Positions 23,354-31,538 of a DNA stretch of 64,000 bases are shown one piece after another. The translations under genes were made by a program, and so were the position numbers. Location: positions 26,315 through 90,314 of the forward strand of contig NZ_JAJCYB010000070.1 in assembly GCF_029263155.1 (NCBI RefSeq), given 5' to 3'. The stretch is from Pseudonocardia sp. Lineage in GTDB: Bacteria > Actinomycetota > Actinomycetes > Mycobacteriales > Pseudonocardiaceae. The notes beneath the pieces are model-generated. The model worked only from the letters and a program-made list of their open reading frames with translations. It searched no databases and had not been told where the DNA came from. Positions within the stretch are counted from its first letter, which is position 1. Every line of letters starts with the position of its first letter.

Positions 23354-24598
23354 GTGGAGGAACCCGGGCCCGGAGCGACGCGCCGCGCGGTGGAGACGCT
23401 GCTCGGCGCGCCGTTCGAGGAGGGGAACGCGGTGCAGGTGCTGCACGACGGGGACGCCGTGTTCGGCGCCCTGCTCGGGGAGGTACGGGCCGCCGCCCGG
23501 TCGGTCGACCTGCTGTGGTTCGTGTGGGAGCCCGGGCCGGTCACCGACGAGGTGGTCGGCGCCCTGGCCGACGCCGGGCGCCGTGGGGTGCGGGTGCGGG
23601 TGCTGCTCGACTCCTTCGGCGCCCTGCCCGTCGAGCGGTCGCGGGTCCGGGCGCTGCGGTCGGCGGGGTGCACGGTGGCCTTCTACAAGCCGCTGCTCAC
23701 CCGGCGGCTGACCACGATCAACCGGCGCCTCCACCGGCGCGTCCTCGTGTGCGACGAGCAGGTCGGGCTCACCGGTGGGACGGGTATCGCCCAGGGGTGG
23801 ACCGGCCACGCGCAGGACCCCGACCACTACCGCGACACCGCGGTCGTGGTGCGCGGTCCGGCGGTGACGGGGTTGCGCACGGCGTTCGCTCAAGCCTGGC
23901 AGCAGACGCCCTACCCGCTCGTCACCCCGGCCGACCTGTTCCCGCCGGTGCGGCGGCCGGGGGACACGGCGGCGGCGGTGCTGCGCGCCTCCTCGCAGGC
24001 GGGGTGGAACGAGGCGGCGCTGGCCGTCCGGGCCCTGCTGCTCGTCGCCCGCCACCGGGTGCGGGTCACCTCGCCCTACGTCCGGCTCGCCGGGCGGCTG
24101 CACCGGTTGCTCGCCGAGACCGTGGCCCGCGGGGTGCAGGTGCAGGTGCTGGTCACCGGGGACCACTCGGACCGGCCCGTGATCCAGTGGCAGAGCGAGC
24201 CCCACCTGGGCCGGCTGCTCGACGCCGGGGTGGAGGTGTGGACCTACCGGCCGACGATGATGCACGGCAAGGTCGTCACCGTCGACGGCAGGCTGGCCAT
24301 GGTCGGCACCACCAACCTCGACCAGCGCTCGATGACGCTCAACGAGCAGGTCGGCCTCGTCGTCGACGACGCCCGTGTCACCGGCGAGCTCGACGACCGG
24401 TTCGACGCCGACCTGGACCGCAGCGACCGGCTCGACCCCGGCGAATGGCGCGGCCGGGCCCGGTGGCGGCGCCTGCGTGCGACCCTGGCCGACCGGGCGG
24501 GTACCCCGTTCCGCGGCGCGGGCGGCGAGGGGCTCACCCGGCCCGGTTCCGCACGAGCGGCGCGCCGCGCGGCGGAGGCCGCGCGACCCGATCGATGA
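23354..24598 (+). CDS. Phospholipase D-type cardiolipin synthase family protein
   Basis: A 414-aa protein with two PLD domains. The second motif is canonical: HGKVVTVDGRLAMVGTTNLD. The first reads HRRVLVCDEQVGLTGGTGIA, so the usual Lys of H-x-K-x4-D is Arg. Enzymes of this type join two phosphatidyl units or transfer them to alcohols. There is no N-terminal membrane region, unlike the classic cardiolipin synthases, so it is probably peripheral. GTG 23354 has AGGAG five bases upstream. It is divergent from a PAP2, hydrolase, patatin and PlsC set, which makes a phospholipid remodelling unit likely. Confidence 0.87.
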   Translation: MEEPGPGATRRAVETLLGAPFEEGNAVQVLHDGDAVFGALLGEVRAAARSVDLLWFVWEPGPVTDEVVGALADAGRRGVRVRVLLDSFGALPVERSRVRALRSAGCTVAFYKPLLTRRLTTINRRLHRRVLVCDEQVGLTGGTGIAQGWTGHAQDPDHYRDTAVVVRGPAVTGLRTAFAQAWQQTPYPLVTPADLFPPVRRPGDTAAAVLRASSQAGWNEAALAVRALLLVARHRVRVTSPYVRLAGRLHRLLAETVARGVQVQVLVTGDHSDRPVIQWQSEPHLGRLLDAGVEVWTYRPTMMHGKVVTVDGRLAMVGTTNLDQRSMTLNEQVGLVVDDARVTGELDDRFDADLDRSDRLDPGEWRGRARWRRLRATLADRAGTPFRGAGGEGLTRPGSARAARRAAEAARPDR

Positions 24599-24617
24599 CC
24601 GCGTTCCGGTGGCCGCG

Positions 24618-25154
24618 CTACCGGCGCGCGGCCCGCCGGGCGCGTCGCCCGAGCAGCATGCTCGACGCGGCGAACAGGATCAGCAGCACACCGACGATGA
24701 CGTCGTTGCGCTCCGCGGGCGCGGGCCGGTCCACCACCAGCGGCAGGACGACCAGCCAGGCGCCCAGACCCACGTTGACGATCCCCACGGCGACCGCCCG
24801 CGCGGGCGCGAGCATCCGCACCACGGCCACGATCGCCACCGCGACGCCGACCGCCGTGCCGATCCACGTGCCCGCCGGATCGACCTGGTCGATGGCGTAG
24901 GGGGCGACGACCAGCCAGACCCCGGCGAGGAAGGACAGCGCGCTGAGCGCCTCCGCACCCAGGCCCGGGTCGTCCGCGGCCGACCCCGCTGCGCGGTCAT
25001 CGGGCACTGGCACCGGTGTCCCGGGGACGTGGGGCCCGGTCTTGCTCGGATCGACCGGACCGAGGTGCGAGCCCGCGCCGCCCGCCGGGTACGCGAAGGG
25101 CACCTGCGGGTGGGTCTGCTCGGGGAGACCGTCGTCGCGCTGGATGGGGTCCAT
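24618..25154 (-). CDS. SPW-repeat membrane protein
   Basis: A 178-aa protein. The N-terminal 65 residues are polar and disordered (Pro/Asp-rich). The C-terminal region has four helices in two SPW-type repeats, LSALSFLAGVWLVVAPYAI and NVGLGAWLVVLPLVVD, in which the usual S-P-W is partly altered. SPW proteins have no known function. ATG 25154 was chosen because upstream sequence is not coding; the divergent fasciclin gene starts 106 bases away. It converges on the PLD gene, with ends 19 bases apart. Confidence 0.8.
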   Translation of the reverse strand: MDPIQRDDGLPEQTHPQVPFAYPAGGAGSHLGPVDPSKTGPHVPGTPVPVPDDRAAGSAADDPGLGAEALSALSFLAGVWLVVAPYAIDQVDPAGTWIGTAVGVAVAIVAVVRMLAPARAVAVGIVNVGLGAWLVVLPLVVDRPAPAERNDVIVGVLLILFAASSMLLGRRARRAARR

Positions 25155-25259
25155 TCCCGTGGGGTACCCGCTACGGGGGTCACGCACCGCGATCCGACGC
25201 GATGGCGTCGCCGGGTGGGGACGACGCATGCGGCTGCGGCAGCCGGGTAGTCCGCGTGC

Positions 25260-25943
25260 ATGGTTGCCGCCGACACCGCTCATCGACCCGACCTCGCCCA
25301 CGGCCTCCGCTGCCGGGTCCGCCCGCCGCGACGTCGCGGCCGGGCGGCCCGCGGCCTCTGGGCCCTGCTGGGCGGGGCGGCACTCGCGCTGGCGGGCTGC
25401 GGCATCGCCGACGAGCCACGGCTCCCCGACGTCGGCGTCGGTCCCGGCACCTACGGTGCGGCCTGCCCGCGCCTGCCGGTGGACGGGACCGGGTTCCCCG
25501 GGACCGCCGCGGACCTGATCGCCCTGGCCGCCGTCGGCGGCGACCCGCTGCTCTCGACGACCGCCCGCGCGCTCGACGCGACCGGGCTGGCCGCGGCGCT
25601 GGACGACCCGTCGGCGCGCTACACCGTGTTCGCACCGGCCGACGACGCCTTCGAGGCGCTGCCGGCCGGCACGGTGTCGCGGTGGCTCGCCGAACCGCGG
25701 GAGGAGCTGCTCGCGGTGATGGCCCATCACGTCGTCGTCCCGCGCCTCGACGCCGACGCCCTCGCCGCCGGGCCCGCGGGCCTGGAGACCCTCGACGACC
25801 AGCCGCTCGTGGTCACCGGCACTCCCGATCGCCTGGTCGTCGACGAGGAGCAGAACGCCGGGGTGCTCTGCGGCAACATCACGACCACGAACGCGACGGT
25901 GTTCGTGGTCGACCGCGTCCTGCTACCCGATGAGGTGCGGTAG
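25260..25943 (+). CDS. Fasciclin-domain lipoprotein
   Basis: A 227-aa secreted protein. A long basic N region precedes a hydrophobic stretch and lipobox ALAGC (Cys near residue 47). The mature part is a fasciclin domain: DPLLSTTARALDATGLAAAL, YTVFAPADDAFEALP, the conserved HHVV, and the final motif TTTNATVFVVDRVLLP. It is like mycobacterial MPT70/MPT83-type surface proteins, though those usually carry a more conserved H motif. It is probably an adhesion or envelope protein. ATG 25260 is the only reasonable start, which leaves an unusually long basic N region before the signal; a GTG inside might be used instead. Confidence 0.85.
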   Translation: MVAADTAHRPDLAHGLRCRVRPPRRRGRAARGLWALLGGAALALAGCGIADEPRLPDVGVGPGTYGAACPRLPVDGTGFPGTAADLIALAAVGGDPLLSTTARALDATGLAAALDDPSARYTVFAPADDAFEALPAGTVSRWLAEPREELLAVMAHHVVVPRLDADALAAGPAGLETLDDQPLVVTGTPDRLVVDEEQNAGVLCGNITTTNATVFVVDRVLLPDEVR

Positions 25944-25946
25944 CGG

Positions 25947-25963
25947 GTGCTCGTGTCGAGCAC
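25947..25963 (+). terminator. Terminator after the fasciclin gene
   Basis: A seven-base stem GTGCTCG paired with CGAGCAC with a three-base loop, starting four bases after the stop codon. The following 157 bases to the next start show no gene or obvious promoter signal that I can name. Confidence 0.55.
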
Positions 25964-26120
25964 GTCACTTCGGGACGGCCGCGGGGACGGGGCCGACCTG
26001 CGCGGCGGGCGGTAGCGCCGTCCCGGCGGTGCGCCCGCCGCGTGATCGTCTCCGGGCACCGCCACGGGAGCACTGTGGCACAGCCGATTGGCTGCCGCGA
26101 GCGGCGGGAACCACCGTGGC

Positions 26121-27296
26121 ATGGAACCCGTACCGAGCGTCGACGGCGGACCCGAACGCGTGGTCGCCGCAGGGAGTCGTCACCTCCGGCAAGGCTCCGC
26201 CCCCGCGCTCCGCACGCTGGGCGTCGAGGAGGAGTTCCTGCTGGTCGCGCCGGCAGACGGGCGCGCCGTGGCGGTCGGCGGCGCCGTGCTGCGGGCCGCG
26301 GAGAGCCGCGCGGAGCCCGGCGTGGACCAGATCACCGGCGAGCTGCAGCGCGAGCAGGTGGAGACCGGCACCCGCCCGTGCCGCGACCTCGACGAGCTCG
26401 GTCGCGAGGTGCGGCGGTCCCGGCTCGCCGTGCGGCGCGCTGCCGGGGCCGTCGGGGCCGAGCCGGCGCCGCTGGGCACCTCGCCGCTGCCCGTCGACCC
26501 GAACGTGTCCGCCGGGGCGCGGTACCGGGCGATGATCGACACGTTCGGCCTCGTCGGGCACGAGCAGCTCACGTGCGGCTGCCACGTCCACGTGGGCGTG
26601 GCGTCGGCGCAGGAGGGTGTCGCGGTGCTCGACCGGATCCGCCCGTGGCTGGCCCCGTTGCTCGCGCTCTCCGCGAACTCGCCGTTCTGGCAGGGCGCAG
26701 ACTCGGGCTACGCGAGCTACCGCAGCCAGGTGATGGGTCGCTGGCCGTCGGCGGGTCCTGCGGAGCGGTTCGGGTCCGCCGCCGGGTACCGGGACATGGT
26801 GCGGACCGTGCTCGGGACCGACACGGTGCTCGACGAGGGCATGCTCTACTTCGACGCCCGGCTCTCGCGCACCCACCCGACGGTCGAGGTGCGGGTCGCC
26901 GACATCTGCCGTGACGGCGACGACGCGGTCCTCGTCGCGGCGCTGGTCCGCGGGCTCGTCGAGACCGCGGCGCGCGAGTGGCGCGAGGGGCGGGAGCCGG
27001 ACCCGGTCCGCACCGAGGTCCTGCGGCTCGCGGCGTGGCGAGCCGGCCGATCGGGCCTCGGTGACCTGCTCGTCGACCCGTCCACCTGGCGCCCCGCGCC
27101 GCCGCATGTCGTGGTGGGCCGGCTGCTCGACCACGTGACGCCTGCGCTGGAGGACAGCGGCGACCTGGCCACCGTCCGCGAGCTGGCCGGGGTCGCCCTG
27201 CGGCGGGGTACCGGCGCCGACCGCCAGCGCGCGGTGCGGGACCGCGGCGGCGACCTGGGCGCCGTGGTGCGCGACGCGACCCGGGCCCTGCCCTGA
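26121..27296 (+). CDS. YbdK-family carboxylate-amine ligase (glutamate-cysteine ligase type 2)
   Basis: A 391-aa protein of the GCS2 family. Signature stretches are LGVEEEFLLV at the start, GTSPLPVDP, CGCHVHVGVA and RLSRTHPTVEVRVADI. These enzymes join glutamate to cysteine or a related amine using ATP. Actinobacteria make mycothiol rather than glutathione, and YbdK homologues here often lack a confirmed substrate, so the exact reaction is open. ATG 26121 is the best start; a TTG at 26088 would add 11 residues. It converges on the bifunctional nuclease gene. I see no ergothioneine genes next to it, so EgtA is unlikely. Confidence 0.87.
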   Translation: MEPVPSVDGGPERVVAAGSRHLRQGSAPALRTLGVEEEFLLVAPADGRAVAVGGAVLRAAESRAEPGVDQITGELQREQVETGTRPCRDLDELGREVRRSRLAVRRAAGAVGAEPAPLGTSPLPVDPNVSAGARYRAMIDTFGLVGHEQLTCGCHVHVGVASAQEGVAVLDRIRPWLAPLLALSANSPFWQGADSGYASYRSQVMGRWPSAGPAERFGSAAGYRDMVRTVLGTDTVLDEGMLYFDARLSRTHPTVEVRVADICRDGDDAVLVAALVRGLVETAAREWREGREPDPVRTEVLRLAAWRAGRSGLGDLLVDPSTWRPAPPHVVVGRLLDHVTPALEDSGDLATVRELAGVALRRGTGADRQRAVRDRGGDLGAVVRDATRALP

Positions 27297-27319
27297 GGCC
27301 CGCCCGGGCCGCGCCCGGC

Positions 27320-27817
27320 TCAGGATCTCCCGAACTCGTCGGGATCCACCTCGTCGATGAAGCGGCGGAAGCGCCGGAACTCCTCGTCGAGTCCGGCCTG
27401 CTGCTCGGCTCCGGCGACGACCCCGGCTCCGGGGACCGCGGCCTCGTCGAGCACCTCGTCGGCCACCAGGATCGGCACTCCGACGTGCAGCGCGAGCCCG
27501 ACGGCGTCGCTCGGACGGGCGGAGACGGTCGTGTCGGCGTCGAACACGAGCTCCGCCCGGAACACGCTGTCGCGCAGCTCGGTGATCCGCACCGACACGA
27601 GTCGCCGCTCGAACGCGCCGATCAGCGTCGCCAGCAGGTGCAGCGTGCCCGGCCGGGGCCCCCGGATCCCCTGCTGCTCGGCCGCGATGCACGTCGCCTC
27701 GGCGACCCCGATCCAGATCGGGAGCACCCGCTCGTCGCCCTCGACCCCGAGCACCATCATCGGTCCGGCACTGCCCGCCTCCTGGCCGACCGCCAGCACC
27801 TGAGCTTCCCGCATCAT
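27320..27817 (-). CDS. Bifunctional nuclease family protein (BFN/DUF151)
   Basis: A 165-aa protein. Family hallmarks are the LPIWIGVAEATCIAAEQQ region, RPGTLHLLATLI and ARPSDAVGLALHVGVPI, as in the DUF151/BFN family that includes thermophile and plant bifunctional nucleases and mycobacterial Rv1829. The protein is complete, with a Glu/Asp-rich C-terminal tail (EEFRRFRRFIDEVDPDEFG). It may bind or cleave nucleic acid under stress, but biochemical function in actinobacteria is not settled. ATG 27817 is immediately followed by a second ATG and has GGAGG nine bases upstream. It is divergent from the stress protein. Confidence 0.87.
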   Translation of the reverse strand: MMREAQVLAVGQEAGSAGPMMVLGVEGDERVLPIWIGVAEATCIAAEQQGIRGPRPGTLHLLATLIGAFERRLVSVRITELRDSVFRAELVFDADTTVSARPSDAVGLALHVGVPILVADEVLDEAAVPGAGVVAGAEQQAGLDEEFRRFRRFIDEVDPDEFGRS

Positions 27818-27905
27818 CGACTCGCACCTCCGGCACCCGGATACCCGGGTCGACGGCGGTTCACCCGCCGGCATCCGGGCCGGGAACGGCACCCTGCGAA
27901 CGGCT

Positions 27906-27930
27906 GTTACCACCCGGCGTCGCCGGGTAG
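27906..27930 (+). promoter_or_regulatory. Sigma-B/F-type promoter of the stress protein
   Basis: GTTA at 27906-27909, a 15-base spacer, then GGGTAG at 27925-27930. This agrees with the actinobacterial general-stress promoter pattern (GTTT-N15-GGGTAT/C) and lies 41 bases before the start of a general stress protein. Confidence 0.5.
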
Positions 27931-27970
27931 TCCCGGGACGGACAGCGATCCCGATGGTGCAGGAGACGAC

Positions 27971-28546
27971 ATGAACCAGCCCGACCCGACCGTCTACCCC
28001 GGCGAGACCCGCCCCGGCCCGGCGACCCGTCCCGGCACCGGGTCGGGCAACGGTGCGGCACGGCCGGCCGACGCGTTCGCGCCCTCCACGACGCCCGAGC
28101 GTCGTGTGCTGGCCGATCTGCCCTCCTACGCCGAGGCCCAGCGCCTCGTCGACCACCTGTCCGACTCGGGCTTCCCCGTGGAGCACGTGCGCATCGTCGG
28201 CGACGGGGTGCGCACCGTGGAGCAGGTGACGGGACGGCTGACGAAGGGTCGCGCCGCGCTGGCCGGCGCCGCGAGCGGAGTGTGGTTCGGGCTGCTGTTC
28301 GGCCTGCTGTTCACCCTGTTCGTCGTGGCCGGCCTCGCGGGTGTGCTGGTCGTACTGGGGCTCAGCGCGCTGCTGGGCGCGGCCTGGGGCGCCCTGTTCG
28401 GCTTCCTCGCCCACGCCGCGACGCGTGGACGGCGGGACTTCTCCAGCATCAGCGGCCTGGAGGCCGAGCGCTACCGCGTGGAGGTGGACTCCGGGTTCGC
28501 CGACGAGGCGGCCCGGGTCGCGCGCGACCTCGACGGGAACGGCTGA
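27971..28546 (+). CDS. General stress protein (YflT-like N domain with two-helix membrane region)
   Basis: A 191-aa protein. After a Pro/Thr/Gly-rich N-terminal stretch it has the YflT-type domain (YAEAQRLVDHLSDSGFPVEH), then two membrane segments (GVWFGLLFGLLFTLFVVAG and a Gly/Leu-rich partner), then a C-terminal soluble part (AERYRVEVDSGFADEAARVA). This order is the general stress protein 17M-like family of actinobacteria. CAGGAG lies just before the ATG. A stress-type promoter is visible upstream, which matches the family. It ends convergent with nuoN. Confidence 0.85.
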   Translation: MNQPDPTVYPGETRPGPATRPGTGSGNGAARPADAFAPSTTPERRVLADLPSYAEAQRLVDHLSDSGFPVEHVRIVGDGVRTVEQVTGRLTKGRAALAGAASGVWFGLLFGLLFTLFVVAGLAGVLVVLGLSALLGAAWGALFGFLAHAATRGRRDFSSISGLEAERYRVEVDSGFADEAARVARDLDGNG

Positions 28547-28580
28547 TCCCGCGCGCCGGGGCCCGGAGCCTGCGGGCGAC

Positions 28581-30032
28581 TCAGGGTGCCGCGACCGGCG
28601 GGCCGGCGAGCACGGTCAGCACCACCCCGCCGAGGACGCCGAGGGCCACCACCACGGTTGCGCACGCGTAGGCGGCGCCCGCCGGCCAGCTCGCCCCAGG
28701 ACGTCCGGCCGCAGACGCCTCGCCCACCGGCTCCCCGGCGGCGGGGCGGCGCATCGTGGGGGCGATCCAGCGCAGGTAGTAGAAGAGGCTGGCGACGGTG
28801 TTCACCACCGCGAGCACGGCCAGCCAGGCGAACCCGCCGTCCACCGCCGCGGTGAACACGGTGAGCTTGCCGACGAACACCGCCGTCGGTGGGGTGCCGA
28901 CCAGCCCGAGCAGGCAGACCACGAGCGCGGCCACCAGCCGCGGTGCCCGGTGGACCGCGCCGCGGAAGTCGTCGAGGGTGCGGGCCCACGGCAGCGCCGC
29001 GACCACGGCGAACGCCCCGAGGTTCGCGACGGCGTAGGCGGCGAGGTAGAACAGCAGGGCCGGTTGCGCCAGGTCCGCGCGGCCCGCCACCGCCACGGCC
29101 ATCAGCAGGTAGCCGACCTGGCTGATCGTCGAGTACCCGAGCAGGCGCTGCACCGAGCTCTGGAGGAACGCGGCCAGGTTGCCCAGCGTCATCGACGCGG
29201 CGGCGAGCACCGCGACCAGCAGCGGCCAGGCCACGACCTCGGGCGGGACGGCGACCACGAGCAGCCGGTACAGCGCGACCAGCCCGCCGACCTTCGGGAT
29301 GGTCGTGACGACCGCGGCGACCGCCGCCGGGGTGCCGTCGGCGACGTCGGGCACCCAGAAGTGGCCCGGCACCGCCCCGATCTTGAACGCGAGCCCGGCG
29401 AGCAGCGCCACCAGCCCGACCCCGACGGCCGCGGGCGGCGCGGCGGCCAGTCCGTCGCGCAGCGGGCCGTAGCCGGTGGCGGCGCCGACGCCGGAGAGGA
29501 TCGTGACGCCCGCGAGCATCGCGACGCCGAGGAACGCGCCGGTGAGGTAGTACTTGAGCGCCGCCTCGGCGCCGAGGGGCCGGGCGTCCCACCCGGCGAG
29601 GGCGTAGAGCGGGATGCTCGCGAGCAGGAAGGCCGCGAACAGCAGCAGCAGGTCGTTCGCGCCGCCGAGCAGCATCGCGCCGAGTGCGCCGAGCTGCAGC
29701 AGCACGACGAACTCGGTCTCCCTGCGGTGCCCCGTGGTGGCGGGGACGGACAGGGCGAGGGCGAGCAGCACCGATCCGAGCACGACCACCCGCGTCGCGT
29801 GGGTGGGTGTGTCGACGGCGAACCCGGTCCCGAACACGAGCTGGTCGGGCTGCCGCGCCGCGACCGCCGCCGCGACCAGCCCGCCGAGTGCCACCGTCGC
29901 GGCCAGCAGCCGCACGAGGTACTGGCGCCGCCGCGGCAGCCACGCCCCGAGCAGCAGCCCCACGACGGCGCCGCCGAGCAGCAGCAGCTCGGGCAGCAGC
30001 GCGCCGGGGTCGTGGGCCATCGCGCCGCTCAT
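28581..30032 (-). CDS. nuoN: Complex I-like antiporter subunit N
   Basis: A 483-aa protein with about 14 helices. Conserved Lys residues of the half-channels are visible: LAFKIGAVPGHFWVPDVADG, and FVGKLTVFTAAV late in the sequence. YSTISQVGYLLMAV is a clear NuoN signature. In transmembrane helix 5 the usual Glu of F-x2-L-E-L-L-S is absent: the segment reads FAAFLLASIPLYALAGW. Losing this residue is unusual for an active antiporter subunit. It overlaps nuoM by four bases (ATGA) and is last in an eight-gene operon that lacks the electron-input subunits. A C-terminal extension after helix 14 is short. Confidence 0.88.
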   Translation of the reverse strand: MSGAMAHDPGALLPELLLLGGAVVGLLLGAWLPRRRQYLVRLLAATVALGGLVAAAVAARQPDQLVFGTGFAVDTPTHATRVVVLGSVLLALALSVPATTGHRRETEFVVLLQLGALGAMLLGGANDLLLLFAAFLLASIPLYALAGWDARPLGAEAALKYYLTGAFLGVAMLAGVTILSGVGAATGYGPLRDGLAAAPPAAVGVGLVALLAGLAFKIGAVPGHFWVPDVADGTPAAVAAVVTTIPKVGGLVALYRLLVVAVPPEVVAWPLLVAVLAAASMTLGNLAAFLQSSVQRLLGYSTISQVGYLLMAVAVAGRADLAQPALLFYLAAYAVANLGAFAVVAALPWARTLDDFRGAVHRAPRLVAALVVCLLGLVGTPPTAVFVGKLTVFTAAVDGGFAWLAVLAVVNTVASLFYYLRWIAPTMRRPAAGEPVGEASAAGRPGASWPAGAAYACATVVVALGVLGGVVLTVLAGPPVAAP

Positions 30033-31531
30033 CGGCCCACGAGCTCCACCAGCGTCGCCGACGCGGGCTCGACGACGTCGAGCAGCACCCGGGGCAGCAG
30101 CCCGATCAGGGTGGCCAGGGCCAGCAGGGGGACGATCGAGAGGGTCTCGCGCGGCCGCAGGTCGAGGAAGCCGTCCCCGGCGGCCTGCGGGATGCGCGGC
30201 GGCCCGAGGAACAGCTGCTGCAGCGCGCGCAGGAACAGCGCGGCGGTGAGCACGATGCCGGTGACCGCGATGACGGTCGCGACCGGCGCGGCGGCCAGCG
30301 CGCCGGTGAAGATCTGGAACTCGGCGATGAAGCCGGAGAAGCCGGGCAGCCCGAGCGAGGCGAACGCGGCGACGGCGAAGACCCCGGCGAAGGCCGGGGC
30401 CGTCGCGGCGAGACCGGAGTAGGCGCCCATCCGGTAGGTGTGGCCGCGCTCGTGCAGCACCCCGGCGAGCAGGAACAGCGCACCGGTGATCAGCCCGTGG
30501 CTGACCATCTGGGTGAGCGCGCCGGTCGTGGCGAGCCGGCGGGCCTGCTCGTCGGTGCCGGCCAGCACCCCGGCGGCACCGACGCCGAGCAGCACGTAGC
30601 CCATGTGGTTGACCGAGGTGTAGGCGATCATCCGCTTGAGGTCGGTCTGGGCCAGCGCGACCAGCGCGCCGTAGACCACCGAGACGACGCCGACCACGAT
30701 CGCGACCACGGCGTACTGCCGCCACGTGTCGGGCAGGATCGGCATCGCGATCCGCACGAAACCGTAGGTGCCCATCTTCAGCAGCACCCCGGCCAGGATC
30801 GCCGACCCCGCCGCGGGGGCCTCGGTGTGCGCCGGGGGCAGCCAGGTGTGGAACGGCACGGTCGGGGTCTTCACCGCGAGCCCGACGCCGATCGCGAGCA
30901 GCGTCAGCGCGGCGTAGGTACCACCGCCGGCCAGCGGGTCGGCGGCGGTCAGCTCGACGATGTCGAAGGTGCGGGGCTCGGCGGCGAGGGAGAGCAGGAT
31001 GAAGCCGAGCAGCAGCGCGAGTGACCCCAGGAACGTGTAGAGGAAGAACTTCAGCGCCGCGGCGCGCGCCCGCTCGCCGTGCCCCCACCCGGCGATGAGG
31101 AAGTACATGAACACGATCGACAGGTCGAAGAACAGGAAGAACAGGATCAGGTCCAGCGCGGCGAACAGGCCGAGGCAGACCGTCTGCAGCGCCAGGAACA
31201 GCACCGCGTACGCCTTGGGCGCGCGTTGCTCGCGCAGCGAGTACACCGCCGCGGCCAGGAACAGCACCGCGGTGAGCGCCACCAGCGGCAGCGACAGGCC
31301 GTCGACGCCGACGTGGTAGGAGATCCCCGCGCCGGGGATCCACGGCACCCGCTGCTCGAACTGGAACCCCCCGCCGGGCACGAAGCCGATCCACGCGGCG
31401 AGCACCAGGGCCAGGTCCAGCGCGGCGACGGCGACGAAGGACCCGGCGAACACGCGCCGCGGCACGGACGCCGGGACCAGCGAGAGCACCGCGGCGGCCA
31501 GGGCGGGCAGGAAGACGATCAGTGAGAGCAC
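30029..31531 (-). CDS. nuoM: Complex I-like antiporter subunit M
   Basis: A 500-aa protein with about 14 helices. The channel Lys is in VKTPTVPFHTWLPPAHTEAP, GVLLKMGTYGFVR has the second Lys, and AYTSVNHMGYVLLG is the family stretch. In helix 5 the expected Glu is Asp (LFFDLSIVFMYFLIAGWG), a conservative change. The protein is otherwise a normal-length NuoM. GTG 31531 lies behind GAGGTAGGGA. It is part of the same unit as nuoL, with only seven bases between. Confidence 0.92.
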   Translation of the reverse strand: MLSLIVFLPALAAAVLSLVPASVPRRVFAGSFVAVAALDLALVLAAWIGFVPGGGFQFEQRVPWIPGAGISYHVGVDGLSLPLVALTAVLFLAAAVYSLREQRAPKAYAVLFLALQTVCLGLFAALDLILFFLFFDLSIVFMYFLIAGWGHGERARAAALKFFLYTFLGSLALLLGFILLSLAAEPRTFDIVELTAADPLAGGGTYAALTLLAIGVGLAVKTPTVPFHTWLPPAHTEAPAAGSAILAGVLLKMGTYGFVRIAMPILPDTWRQYAVVAIVVGVVSVVYGALVALAQTDLKRMIAYTSVNHMGYVLLGVGAAGVLAGTDEQARRLATTGALTQMVSHGLITGALFLLAGVLHERGHTYRMGAYSGLAATAPAFAGVFAVAAFASLGLPGFSGFIAEFQIFTGALAAAPVATVIAVTGIVLTAALFLRALQQLFLGPPRIPQAAGDGFLDLRPRETLSIVPLLALATLIGLLPRVLLDVVEPASATLVELVGR

Positions 31532-31538
31532 GGGGTCC

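Noticed and set aside
26121..27296. EgtA for ergothioneine synthesis
   Set aside because: The protein fits YbdK better and no egtB, C, D or E genes are adjacent.
28581..31394. 937-aa minus-strand frame covering nuoN and nuoM
   Set aside because: Only the last 483 residues are NuoN; the first part is out-of-frame reading of nuoM.
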